From Pseudomonadota bacterium (GTDB taxonomy: Bacteria; Pseudomonadota; Gammaproteobacteria; Xanthomonadales; Xanthomonadaceae), in NCBI GenBank assembly GCA_023423235.1, contig JAFAFY010000219.1, positions 1 to 6,494 on the forward strand: 6,494 nucleotides of DNA, given 5' to 3'. Shown piece by piece: positions 1 to 5,442 of the stretch. A model generated the notes under the pieces. The model had not been told where the DNA came from. It did no database searches and was given only the letters and a program-made list of their open reading frames with translations. The position numbers and the translations under genes are program-made. Position 1 is the stretch's first letter. Every line of letters starts with the position of its first letter.

Positions 1-601
<601 letters not shown>

Positions 602-605
<4 letters not shown>

Positions 606-2095
606 CCGCGATCAAGCACGACGTATTCCGGTTCCTGGAGGAGCCGCGCGAGATGCCGGGCAAGGTGCCGCTCGCGTTGCGCACCGACGGCGACTGGAAC
701 GAGCTCTACGGCAGCTTCGAAGACCGCGAGGCGGCGCACCAGGCCGACCGCTGTCTCGACTGCGGCAATCCCTACTGCGAAGCCAAGTGCCCAGTACACA
801 ACTACATCCCCAACTGGCTGAAGCTGGTGCGCGAGGGCCGGCTGCTGGAGGCGGCTGCGCTGTGCCACGAGACCAATCCGCTGCCGGAGATGTGCGGGCG
901 CGTGTGCCCGCAGGACCGCCTGTGCGAAGGCGCGTGCACGCTCGACGACGGTTTCGGCGCGGTCACCATCGGCGCGATCGAGAAGTACATCGTCGACACC
1001 GCGTTCGCCCAGGGCTGGCGCCCGGACCTGTCGAAGGTGCAGGCCACCGGGTACCGGGTCGCGGTGGTCGGCGCCGGCCCTGCCGGGCTGGCCTGCGCCG
1101 ACCGCCTGGTGCGCGCCGGCATCGCCGCCACCGTGTTCGACCGTTACGAGCAGATCGGCGGGCTGATGCAGTTCGGCATCCCCAGCTTCAAGCTCGACAA
1201 GTCGGTGATCGCGACCCGGCGCGAGGTGCTCGAGGGCATGGGCGTGCAGTTCCGCCTGGGCGTGGAGATCGGCCGCGACATCGCCATGGACACGCTGCTG
1301 CGCGAATACGACGCGGTGTTCCTGGGCACCGGCGCCTACCGCTACACCGACGGCGGCCTGCCCGGGCAGGACCTGCCGGGCGTGCTGCCGGCGTTGCCGT
1401 TCCTGGTGCAGAACGGACGCATCGTCACCGGCGGCGATACCTGGGGCCGGCCGATCGCAGGCTGGGAGGACACCCTGACGCTGCCGAAGCTGGCCGGCAA
1501 GCGCGTGGTGGTGCTGGGCGGCGGCGACACCGGCATGGACTGCGTGCGCTCGGCCGTGCGCCTGGGCGCGGCCAGCGTGACCTGCGCCTATCGCCGCGAC
1601 GAGGCCAACATGCCCGGTTCCGCGCGCGAGGTGGCCAACGCCCGCGAGGAAGGCGTGCGCTTCCTGTTCAACCGCCAGCCGCTGGCGATCGAGGCCGGCG
1701 ACGACGGCAACGCCAGTGCCGTGCACGTGGTCCAGACCCGGCTGGGCGAACCCGACGCCAACGGCCGCCGCAGCGCGGTGCCGGTGGAAGGCAGCGAGTC
1801 GCGCATCGACGCCGACATCGTCATCATCGCCTTCGGCTTCTCGCCGTCGCTGCCCGACTGGCTGCTGGCCCATGGCATCGAGTCGCAGCACAACGGCCGC
1901 ATCCGCGTCGGCGGCGAACGCCGCCTGCCCTACCAGACCGCGCACGACAAGCTGTTCGCAGGTGGCGATGCGGTGCGCGGCGCGGATCTGGTGGTCACCG
2001 CGGTCCAGGAAGGCCGCGACGCGGCCGCCAGCATCGCCCGCATGCTGCGGCGCAGTCGCGCCGCGGAGGCCCGCGCCGCGCTCGATGCCGCCTGA
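602..2095 (+). CDS. gltD: Glutamate synthase small subunit (NADPH, FAD, Fe-S)
   Basis: This gene encodes the 497-aa beta subunit of NADPH glutamate synthase, which oxidises NADPH through FAD and passes electrons via Fe-S clusters to GltB in the cytoplasm. An N-terminal cluster-binding domain has two four-cysteine sets: C51, C54, C59, C63 (CLDCGNPYCEAKC) and C98, C102, C108, C112 (CGRVC and CEGAC). A Rossmann FAD-binding loop GAGPAG is at 157-162. A second dinucleotide loop, GGGDTG at 306-311, is for NADPH. The closing FAD motif is FAGGDAVRGADLVVTA near residues 450-465. Length is normal for the family. The start at 602 overlaps the gltB stop by ATGA and is preceded by GGAGG. Related members of this fold include the dihydropyrimidine dehydrogenase N-terminal region and NfnB-like subunits, but the gltB neighbour settles the identity. 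No promoter of its own is evident, so it is presumably transcribed with gltB. Confidence 0.97.
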
Positions 2096-2127
2096 GCACC
2101 TGCGCACAGTTCTCCGCATCCCGGCGC

Positions 2128-2159
2128 CGCGTCGGCCAGGTTTCACTTGCGCCGACGCG
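2128..2159. repeat. 9-bp inverted repeat after gltD
   Basis: CGCGTCGGC (2128-2136) is the exact reverse complement of GCCGACGCG (2151-2159), with a 14-nt loop. It sits 33 nt after the gltD stop and 21 nt before the next gene. It could be a stem-loop ending or attenuating gltBD transcription, or an operator for the following gene. No T-run follows the stem, so it is not a textbook intrinsic terminator. Confidence 0.4.
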
Positions 2160-2174
2160 CCAGCACCGCATGAT
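2147..2174 (+). promoter_or_regulatory. Weak promoter candidate before the DUF4124-type pair
   Basis: TTGCGC (2147-2152), a 16-bp spacer and CATGAT (2169-2174) resemble a sigma-70 promoter: three of six matches at -35 and four of six at -10. If used, transcription would begin at or near the A of the start codon at 2181, giving a leaderless message. That would fit the poor Shine-Dalgarno in front of the gene. The match is weak and the -35 overlaps the inverted repeat, so this is only a candidate. Confidence 0.2.
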
Positions 2175-2180
2175 GGCGGC

Positions 2181-2840
2181 ATGCGCGCATGCCCGACCTC
2201 CCTGCTGCTGTTCGTACTTGCCGCCGGCACCGCCGCGGCCCAGTCGCCCGGCGACGTGACCGTCTACCGCTGTACGGACGCGTCGGGCCGGGTGGCGTTG
2301 CAGGACATGCCCTGCGCGGACGGCCAGACCCAGCGCGAACGCGCCATGCTGCGCCCGAACGACCCGCCGCCCACACCGCCACGCCCCGCGCCGCAGGCCC
2401 CGCCTCCGGCCGCCGCGGCGCAGCCGCCGCAGGTCGTGGTGCTGCGGGCGCCGCAGCCGATGTATCGCTGTACGCGCCCGGAGGGCGGCAGCTATACCAG
2501 CGATTCCGATGCCGGCAACCCGCGCTGGGTGCCACTGTGGACACTCGGTTACGGCCCGCCCCGGCGGCGGCCACCGCCCCCGCCGGGCACGGATGGCGGC
2601 GGTGCACCGCCCCCGCAGCACCGCCCGCCACGCCATTCGCACTACCCGAACGGCGCCGCCGGCATCTGGGTGCGCGACGACTGCCAACCGATCCCGCAGC
2701 ACGAAGTCTGCCGCTTGCTGGTGGACCGCCGCGAGACCATCCGCCGCCGCTTCTTCAACGCCCAACCGACCGAGCGCGACCAACTGCGCCGCGAGGAAGG
2801 CAACATCAACACCCGGCTCGACAACGATTGCCGCGCATGA
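2181..2840 (+). CDS. Secreted DUF4124-type protein, first of a tandem pair
   Basis: This encodes a 219-aa predicted periplasmic protein of unknown function. Residues 1-21 form a signal peptide: R2, a hydrophobic stretch LLLFVLAAG, and cleavage probably around AAA-QS. Residues 27-47 (VTVYRCTDASGRVALQDMPC) match the DUF4124 pattern of Tyr-x-Cys/Trp, Asp, Gly and a final Pro-Cys. Two proline-rich low-complexity stretches (about 60-83 and 126-151) flank a middle segment containing C97. The end (about 163-217) holds C168, C177 and C217 plus a charged helix rich in Arg and Glu. The predicted mature protein has six cysteines (31, 45, 97, 168, 177, 217), an even number that suits disulfides in the periplasm. 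The start at 2181 is the only ATG giving the signal peptide; it has no good Shine-Dalgarno (GGCGG directly before it). The stop overlaps the next gene by ATGA. The family has no established biochemical role that I can name. Confidence 0.85.
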   Translation: MRACPTSLLLFVLAAGTAAAQSPGDVTVYRCTDASGRVALQDMPCADGQTQRERAMLRPNDPPPTPPRPAPQAPPPAAAAQPPQVVVLRAPQPMYRCTRPEGGSYTSDSDAGNPRWVPLWTLGYGPPRRRPPPPPGTDGGGAPPPQHRPPRHSHYPNGAAGIWVRDDCQPIPQHEVCRLLVDRRETIRRRFFNAQPTERDQLRREEGNINTRLDNDCRA

Positions 2841-3505
2841 GGCTGCGCGTTGCTGCCTGCCTGTCGCTTTGCCTGCTGCCGCTGCCGTGGCTGGCGGGCG
2901 CGGCTGCGGCTGATGGCGACAACGTGGTCTACCGCTGCGAGGATGCCAACGGCGCGGTGACCTTCCAGAATGGCGCACCCTGCGCCAAGGGCATGCGCCA
3001 GCAGCGCCGGGTCATCGACGTGCCCACGCCGCTGCCGGCATTCCGGCCACCGCCCGCCCAGCCCGACGTGGCGCCCGCGGTACCGCTGATCTCGACCCTG
3101 CGCCTGGACCAGGTCACGACCACCGGCGCCAGCGACAACGACGCCACCAAGGAATCCGCCGCGGACGCAGCACCGAAACAGCCGCCGCCGGCGCTGTTCG
3201 CCTGCCGGGTCTACGACGACAGCAGCTACTACCGCGAGGACGACAGCCCGCCCACGCGCTGCCGGCCGCTGCAGACGGTCGGCATCGGCAGCCTGCCGGG
3301 CCTGGGCGCCGGCCAGGCCTGCGAGCATGTCGAGGACGTATGCACGGCGGTGCCGGCCGAATCGCTGTGCCGGGTATGGGAGACGCGGGTGCGCGAGGCG
3401 GAGTTCCGCTGGCAGTACGCGCGCGGCGCCGAGCGCGAACGGCTGCGCCTGGACTACGAGGCGCTGTTCACCACCTACCGCGACAGCGACTGCTTCAGCG
3501 GCTGA
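2837..3505 (+). CDS. Secreted DUF4124-type protein, second of a tandem pair
   Basis: This encodes a 222-aa predicted periplasmic protein, a diverged paralogue of the one before it. The signal peptide is residues 1-25 (R2 and R4, hydrophobic core, cleavage probably after the AAAA run). The DUF4124-like segment is at 30-49 (VVYRCEDANGAVTF, then APC). A Pro/Ala/Asp linker follows (about 63-118), then a segment with C123 and C142, and a C-terminal module with C162, C169, C178 and C219 around a charged helix (about 180-215). The mature part has eight cysteines. C34, C49, C123, C169, C178 and C219 line up with the six of the neighbour, leaving C142 and C162 unique. The ATG overlaps the preceding TGA and I see no Shine-Dalgarno before it, so expression probably depends on translational coupling. 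The reading frame stays open far upstream, but that extension is Arg/Ala/Pro-rich shadow sequence and lacks a signal peptide at its start. Function unknown. Confidence 0.85.
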   Translation: MRLRVAACLSLCLLPLPWLAGAAAADGDNVVYRCEDANGAVTFQNGAPCAKGMRQQRRVIDVPTPLPAFRPPPAQPDVAPAVPLISTLRLDQVTTTGASDNDATKESAADAAPKQPPPALFACRVYDDSSYYREDDSPPTRCRPLQTVGIGSLPGLGAGQACEHVEDVCTAVPAESLCRVWETRVREAEFRWQYARGAERERLRLDYEALFTTYRDSDCFSG

Positions 3506-3538
3506 GGCGCGCGCTCCAGACGCCCGGTTTCAGGTGTC

Positions 3539-3571
3539 CGTCCCTCGTGCACCGCCCCGGCCCAAGGGACG
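3539..3571. terminator. Inverted repeat between convergent genes (possible bidirectional terminator)
   Basis: CGTCCCT (3539-3545) and AGGGACG (3565-3571) form a perfect 7-bp inverted repeat with a 19-nt loop. It lies in the 109-bp gap between the second DUF4124-type gene (+) and the methyltransferase gene (-), where a terminator serving both strands is expected. There is no T-run on either side and the loop is long, so the assignment rests mainly on position. Confidence 0.35.
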
Positions 3572-3614
3572 AAGCTGGCGACACGCCATCGGGGCAGACC
3601 ACCGCAACGCGTAC

Positions 3615-4109
3615 CTACCACCAGCGCCCGACGGTGGCGCAGTAGCGGGCGTAATCGGCGCCGAACTGCGCGTGCAGGCGCGATTCCTCGAACGGGATCA
3701 GCACCCGTTGCAGGATCAGCAGCGGCAGCGGCAACAGCAGCAGTGCCCAGGGCAGGTCGAGGATGCAGGCAAGCCCCGCATAACTCAGCACCAGGCTCAG
3801 GTACAGCGGGTTGCGACTGAAGCGGTAGGGGCCATTGACGATCAGCCGGGACGGCAGATCGGCGGGCAGGATGGTCGTGCGCCGATGCAGGAACAGCATG
3901 AAGCAGGCCAGTGCCAGCAACAGGCCGGCATTGGCCAGCACGGTGCCGACCCCGTGCATCACATCGAGCCAGCGCCCCTGTGGAAGCGGCAGGCCGAGTG
4001 CCGATTGCAGCAACGCAGCCACACCCAGCGCGAGGGCGAAGTGCAACGGCGAGGTGCTGCGCGCCAGCCATGGCGCCGGCGCACGTCCGTGGCCCGGCTC
4101 AGAAGCCAT
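3615..4109 (-). CDS. Isoprenylcysteine carboxyl methyltransferase-family membrane protein
   Basis: This encodes a 164-aa predicted integral inner-membrane protein of the ICMT/phospholipid methyltransferase (PEMT-like) superfamily. Hydrophobic segments lie at about 22-40, 55-74, 102-117 and 118-137. The family signature near the C-terminus is present: GPYRFSRNPLYL at 93-104, then E140-E141 followed by RLHAQFG and DYARYC, which in characterised members belong to the SAM-binding part. Family knowledge says such proteins use S-adenosylmethionine to methylate a lipid-like or prenylated substrate; bacterial members of this size mostly lack a proven substrate. I chose the ATG at 4109, which overlaps the end of the upstream SDR gene by 11 nt and has GGCGGG about 10 nt before it. 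An in-frame ATG at 4127 would add six residues. The overlap suggests one transcript with the SDR gene. Family assignment is firm; the reaction is not. Confidence 0.85.
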   Translation of the reverse strand: MASEPGHGRAPAPWLARSTSPLHFALALGVAALLQSALGLPLPQGRWLDVMHGVGTVLANAGLLLALACFMLFLHRRTTILPADLPSRLIVNGPYRFSRNPLYLSLVLSYAGLACILDLPWALLLLPLPLLILQRVLIPFEESRLHAQFGADYARYCATVGRWW

Positions 4110-4875
4110 GCCGCAGGAACCCGCCATCGACCGCGATGCACTCGCCGGTGATGTAGCCCGCCGCCGGCAGGCACAGGAACGCGACTGCCGCGGCCACCTC
4201 GTCCGGCTCGCCGATACGCCCCATCGGCGTGCGCGCCAGCACCTCGTCGAGATAGTCCGGGTCGGCCAGCGGACCGGAGGTGCGGCGGGTGCGGATGTAC
4301 CAAGGCGCGACCGCGTTCACGCGCACGCCGTCGCCGGCCCATTCGACCGCCAGGTTGCGGGTCATCTGGTGCAGCGCGGCCTTGCTCATCCCGTAAGCCA
4401 CGCCGGTGCGCACGTGGGTCGTGCCCGACACGCTGCCGACGTTGACCACGCTGGAGCTGGCGTGCCGCACCAGCAGCGGATACGCGTAGCGGGTCAGCTC
4501 GAACGCGCTGAACACGTTGATCTCGAAGATCTCGCGCCACTCGTCCTCGCTGTACTCGGTGGCCGGACGCGAGACGTTGCCACCGGCGTTGTTGACCAGG
4601 ATGTTCAGGCCGTCGCCCTGGTCCTCGACCCAGTCGAGGATCTCGCGACGCTGGTCCTCGTCGACGACGTCGGCGATCAGCGCGCGCACGTCGCCGTCCG
4701 GAAACAGGTCCAGCAGTTCGTCGCGGGTTTCCTCCAGCGCATCGCCATTGCGGCCGACGATCAGCACGGTGGCGCCGAAGCCCAGCAGCTCGCGCGCGAT
4801 CGCACGGCCGATGCCCGCGCTGCCGCCGGTCACCAGGGCCAGCTGTCCGTCCAGGCGCCAGCGTTGCGGATCCAT
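4099..4875 (-). CDS. SDR-family NAD(P)-dependent oxidoreductase
   Basis: This encodes a 258-aa classical short-chain dehydrogenase/reductase. Visible motifs in order: TGGSAGIG at 16-23 (cofactor loop), R42 and N43 after the second strand (typical of NADP(H) preference), D69 (adenine pocket), NNAG at 95-98, structural N120, and the catalytic triad S148, Y161, K165 (YGMSK). These are spaced 13 and 4 residues apart, as in FabG. The tail FLRHGF follows the usual VDGG. The segment APWYIRT (190-196) resembles the tropinone-reductase-like subgroup, where Trp-Tyr-Ile is common; the substrate cannot be deduced. Annotation pipelines often call such genes glucose 1-dehydrogenase or FabG, and neither is supported here. 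The start at 4875 (MDPQRW) is set by GAGGGG ending 6 nt upstream; the ATG at 4881 would sit directly against that site. The methyltransferase gene overlaps its 3' end, so the two may act in one pathway. Confidence 0.92.
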   Translation of the reverse strand: MDPQRWRLDGQLALVTGGSAGIGRAIARELLGFGATVLIVGRNGDALEETRDELLDLFPDGDVRALIADVVDEDQRREILDWVEDQGDGLNILVNNAGGNVSRPATEYSEDEWREIFEINVFSAFELTRYAYPLLVRHASSSVVNVGSVSGTTHVRTGVAYGMSKAALHQMTRNLAVEWAGDGVRVNAVAPWYIRTRRTSGPLADPDYLDEVLARTPMGRIGEPDEVAAAVAFLCLPAAGYITGECIAVDGGFLRHGF

Positions 4876-4881
4876 CGACAT

Positions 4882-4887
4882 CCCCTC
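4882..4887 (-). promoter_or_regulatory. Ribosome binding site deciding the SDR start
   Basis: On the minus strand this reads GAGGGG. Two in-frame ATGs follow: one at 4881, immediately adjacent and too close for initiation, and one at 4875 after a 6-nt gap. The spacing favours the second, two codons downstream of the first. Confidence 0.6.
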
Positions 4888-4900
4888 GATTGCCTGGGCG

Positions 4901-4907
4901 TAGGATA
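4901..4907. promoter_or_regulatory. Possible shared -10 region of divergent genes
   Basis: The 60-bp gap between the SDR start (-) and the lipoprotein start (+) contains the only AT-leaning element nearby. TAGGAT (4901-4906) read on the plus strand and TATCCT (4907-4902) read on the minus strand each match the sigma-70 -10 consensus at four of six positions. I see no good -35 at the correct distance on either strand. The gap is so short that divergent promoters, if present, must be interlocked. Confidence 0.25.
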
Positions 4908-4923
4908 GCCCCGAGTCCGCCGC

Positions 4924-4929
4924 AGGGAG
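4924..4929 (+). promoter_or_regulatory. Ribosome binding site of the small lipoprotein gene
   Basis: AGGGAG, a near-consensus Shine-Dalgarno, ends 6 nt before the ATG at 4936. It supports that start over the in-frame ATG at 4945 and is good evidence that this small gene is real. Confidence 0.6.
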
Positions 4930-4935
4930 TATCCG

Positions 4936-5196
4936 ATGCCAGGCATGTGCACACCCACCCGACTGCAGACCGCCGCCCGTGGCGGCAAAAGCGCACTGTT
5001 GCTGGTTGCGCTGGTGCTGGCGGCTGCAGGCTGCCGGCCCCCGCCGGAGACACCGACCGACAAGCCGCCCGAGCCGCAGGTCACCGAGTTGCGCGATGCG
5101 ATCGAGCAACCGCTGGAGGATGCGCACGAAGTGCAACGCACCCTCGATGACGCCGCCGCGCGCCAGCGCGAGGCCGTCGAGGCAGCGGGCGGCTGA
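4936..5196 (+). CDS. Small hypothetical lipoprotein
   Basis: This encodes an 86-aa protein of unknown function with a lipoprotein signal. There is a basic N-region (R9, R15, K18), a hydrophobic stretch at 20-31 (ALLLVALVLAAA) and a lipobox ending AAGC with C33 as the lipidated cysteine. Alanine at -3 is less usual than leucine but tolerated. R34 at +2 is not an inner-membrane retention Asp, so outer-membrane sorting is likely. The mature chain is about 54 residues: a Pro-rich linker (35-47), then a charged, probably helical stretch (48-84) with hydrophobics at V49, L52, I56, L60, V66, L70 and V81, suggesting an amphipathic helix or short coiled coil. A proper Shine-Dalgarno precedes the start. 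The gene diverges from the SDR gene and converges on sppA, so it is probably transcribed alone. No domain is recognised. Confidence 0.75.
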   Translation: MPGMCTPTRLQTAARGGKSALLLVALVLAAAGCRPPPETPTDKPPEPQVTELRDAIEQPLEDAHEVQRTLDDAAARQREAVEAAGG

Positions 5197-5200
5197 CCGG

Positions 5201-5228
5201 GCGGGTGACCGGCCGGCCGGTCGCGCGC
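5201..5228 (+). terminator. Stem-loop directly after the lipoprotein gene
   Basis: A perfect 16-bp palindrome (5207-5222, GACCGG-CCGG-CCGGTC) is extended on both sides by a T-G pair, a G-C pair, one mismatch and three further pairs (GCG 5201-5203 with CGC 5226-5228). It starts 4 nt after the lipoprotein stop. Position and stability suit a terminator; no T-run follows, as is frequent in very GC-rich genomes. Confidence 0.4.
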
Positions 5229-5267
5229 AACAGGCGCTGCGAGCGCGACCGCCCCCTATCGGTGGTT

Positions 5268-5294
5268 CGTGCGGACGGCGCGGCCGACCGCACG
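5268..5294. repeat. Inverted repeat with 12-bp arms
   Basis: CGTGCGGACGGC (5268-5279) pairs with GCCGACCGCACG (5283-5294) around a 3-nt loop, with one A-A mismatch in the middle of the stem. It has the longest arms of any inverted repeat in the gap. It lies over 70 nt past the lipoprotein stop and about 150 nt from the sppA stop, so it need not be the terminator of either gene. Confidence 0.5.
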
Positions 5295-5348
5295 TTGATC
5301 GTCTGCAGATGCAGACCGTCGACCGCACTCGGGTGTGTGGCGCCGACT

Positions 5349-5369
5349 GCCTGGGCACCGAGCCCAGGC
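5349..5369. terminator. Perfect 8-bp stem, 5-nt loop
   Basis: GCCTGGGC (5349-5356) and GCCCAGGC (5362-5369) enclose the loop ACCGA. The shape is compact and GC-rich like an intrinsic terminator stem but without a T-run on either strand. It may back up termination of either converging gene. Confidence 0.35.
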
Positions 5370-5394
5370 GGGGGTCTGGACGCCCCGCTCTCCA

Positions 5395-5426
5395 CCCGCC
5401 ACTCCCGCTAGAGCGGGACTGACGGG
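5395..5426 (-). terminator. Stem-loop just after sppA
   Basis: TCCCGCT (5403-5409) pairs with AGCGGGA (5412-5418). The stem resumes after a mismatch with two pairs, and after another mismatch with CCCG (5395-5398) to CGGG (5423-5426). The innermost two-base loop is too tight, so the real loop is probably four bases or more. It begins 16 nt beyond the sppA stop, the expected place for its terminator. No T-run follows. Confidence 0.4.
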
Positions 5427-5442
5427 ATTGCCCGGAATCTCC

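Larger units (their letters stand above)
5197..5442. other. 246-bp hairpin-rich non-coding gap
   Basis: No convincing gene lies between the lipoprotein stop and the sppA stop. The open frames here are Arg/Pro-rich, start with GTG and lack a Shine-Dalgarno. The region is instead packed with inverted repeats: 5201-5228, 5234-5246 (GCGCT/AGCGC), 5268-5294, 5301-5316 (GTCTGC/GCAGAC with loop AGAT), 5323-5340 (CCGCAC/GTGTGG with one G-U pair), 5349-5369 and 5395-5426. Some are expected by chance at this GC content; the near head-to-tail arrangement is notable. It could be terminators for two converging genes or a structured RNA. Confidence 0.5.

Noticed and set aside
787..2259. 490-codon plus-strand frame overlapping gltD
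   Set aside because: The translation is a run of Arg/Gly/Pro-rich sequence, a frame shadow of gltD in high-GC DNA, without motifs.
2189..2836. In-frame upstream extension of the second DUF4124-type protein
   Set aside because: The extension overlaps the first paralogue in another frame, has shadow-type Arg/Pro composition, and would bury the clear signal peptide that begins at 2837.
3835..4908. 357-codon plus-strand frame opposite the SDR and methyltransferase genes
   Set aside because: It is antisense to two genes with intact family motifs; its composition (Ala, Val, His, Gln, Asp) is typical of a complement shadow.
4876..5358. N-terminal extension of the SDR to a 419-aa protein
   Set aside because: The added part runs antisense through the lipoprotein gene, has no domain, and the Shine-Dalgarno at 4882-4887 places the start at 4875, giving a normal SDR length.
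5205..5411. 68-codon GTG-start frame in the hairpin-rich gap
   Set aside because: There is no Shine-Dalgarno, the composition is Arg-rich, and the frame crosses several inverted repeats; nothing supports translation.
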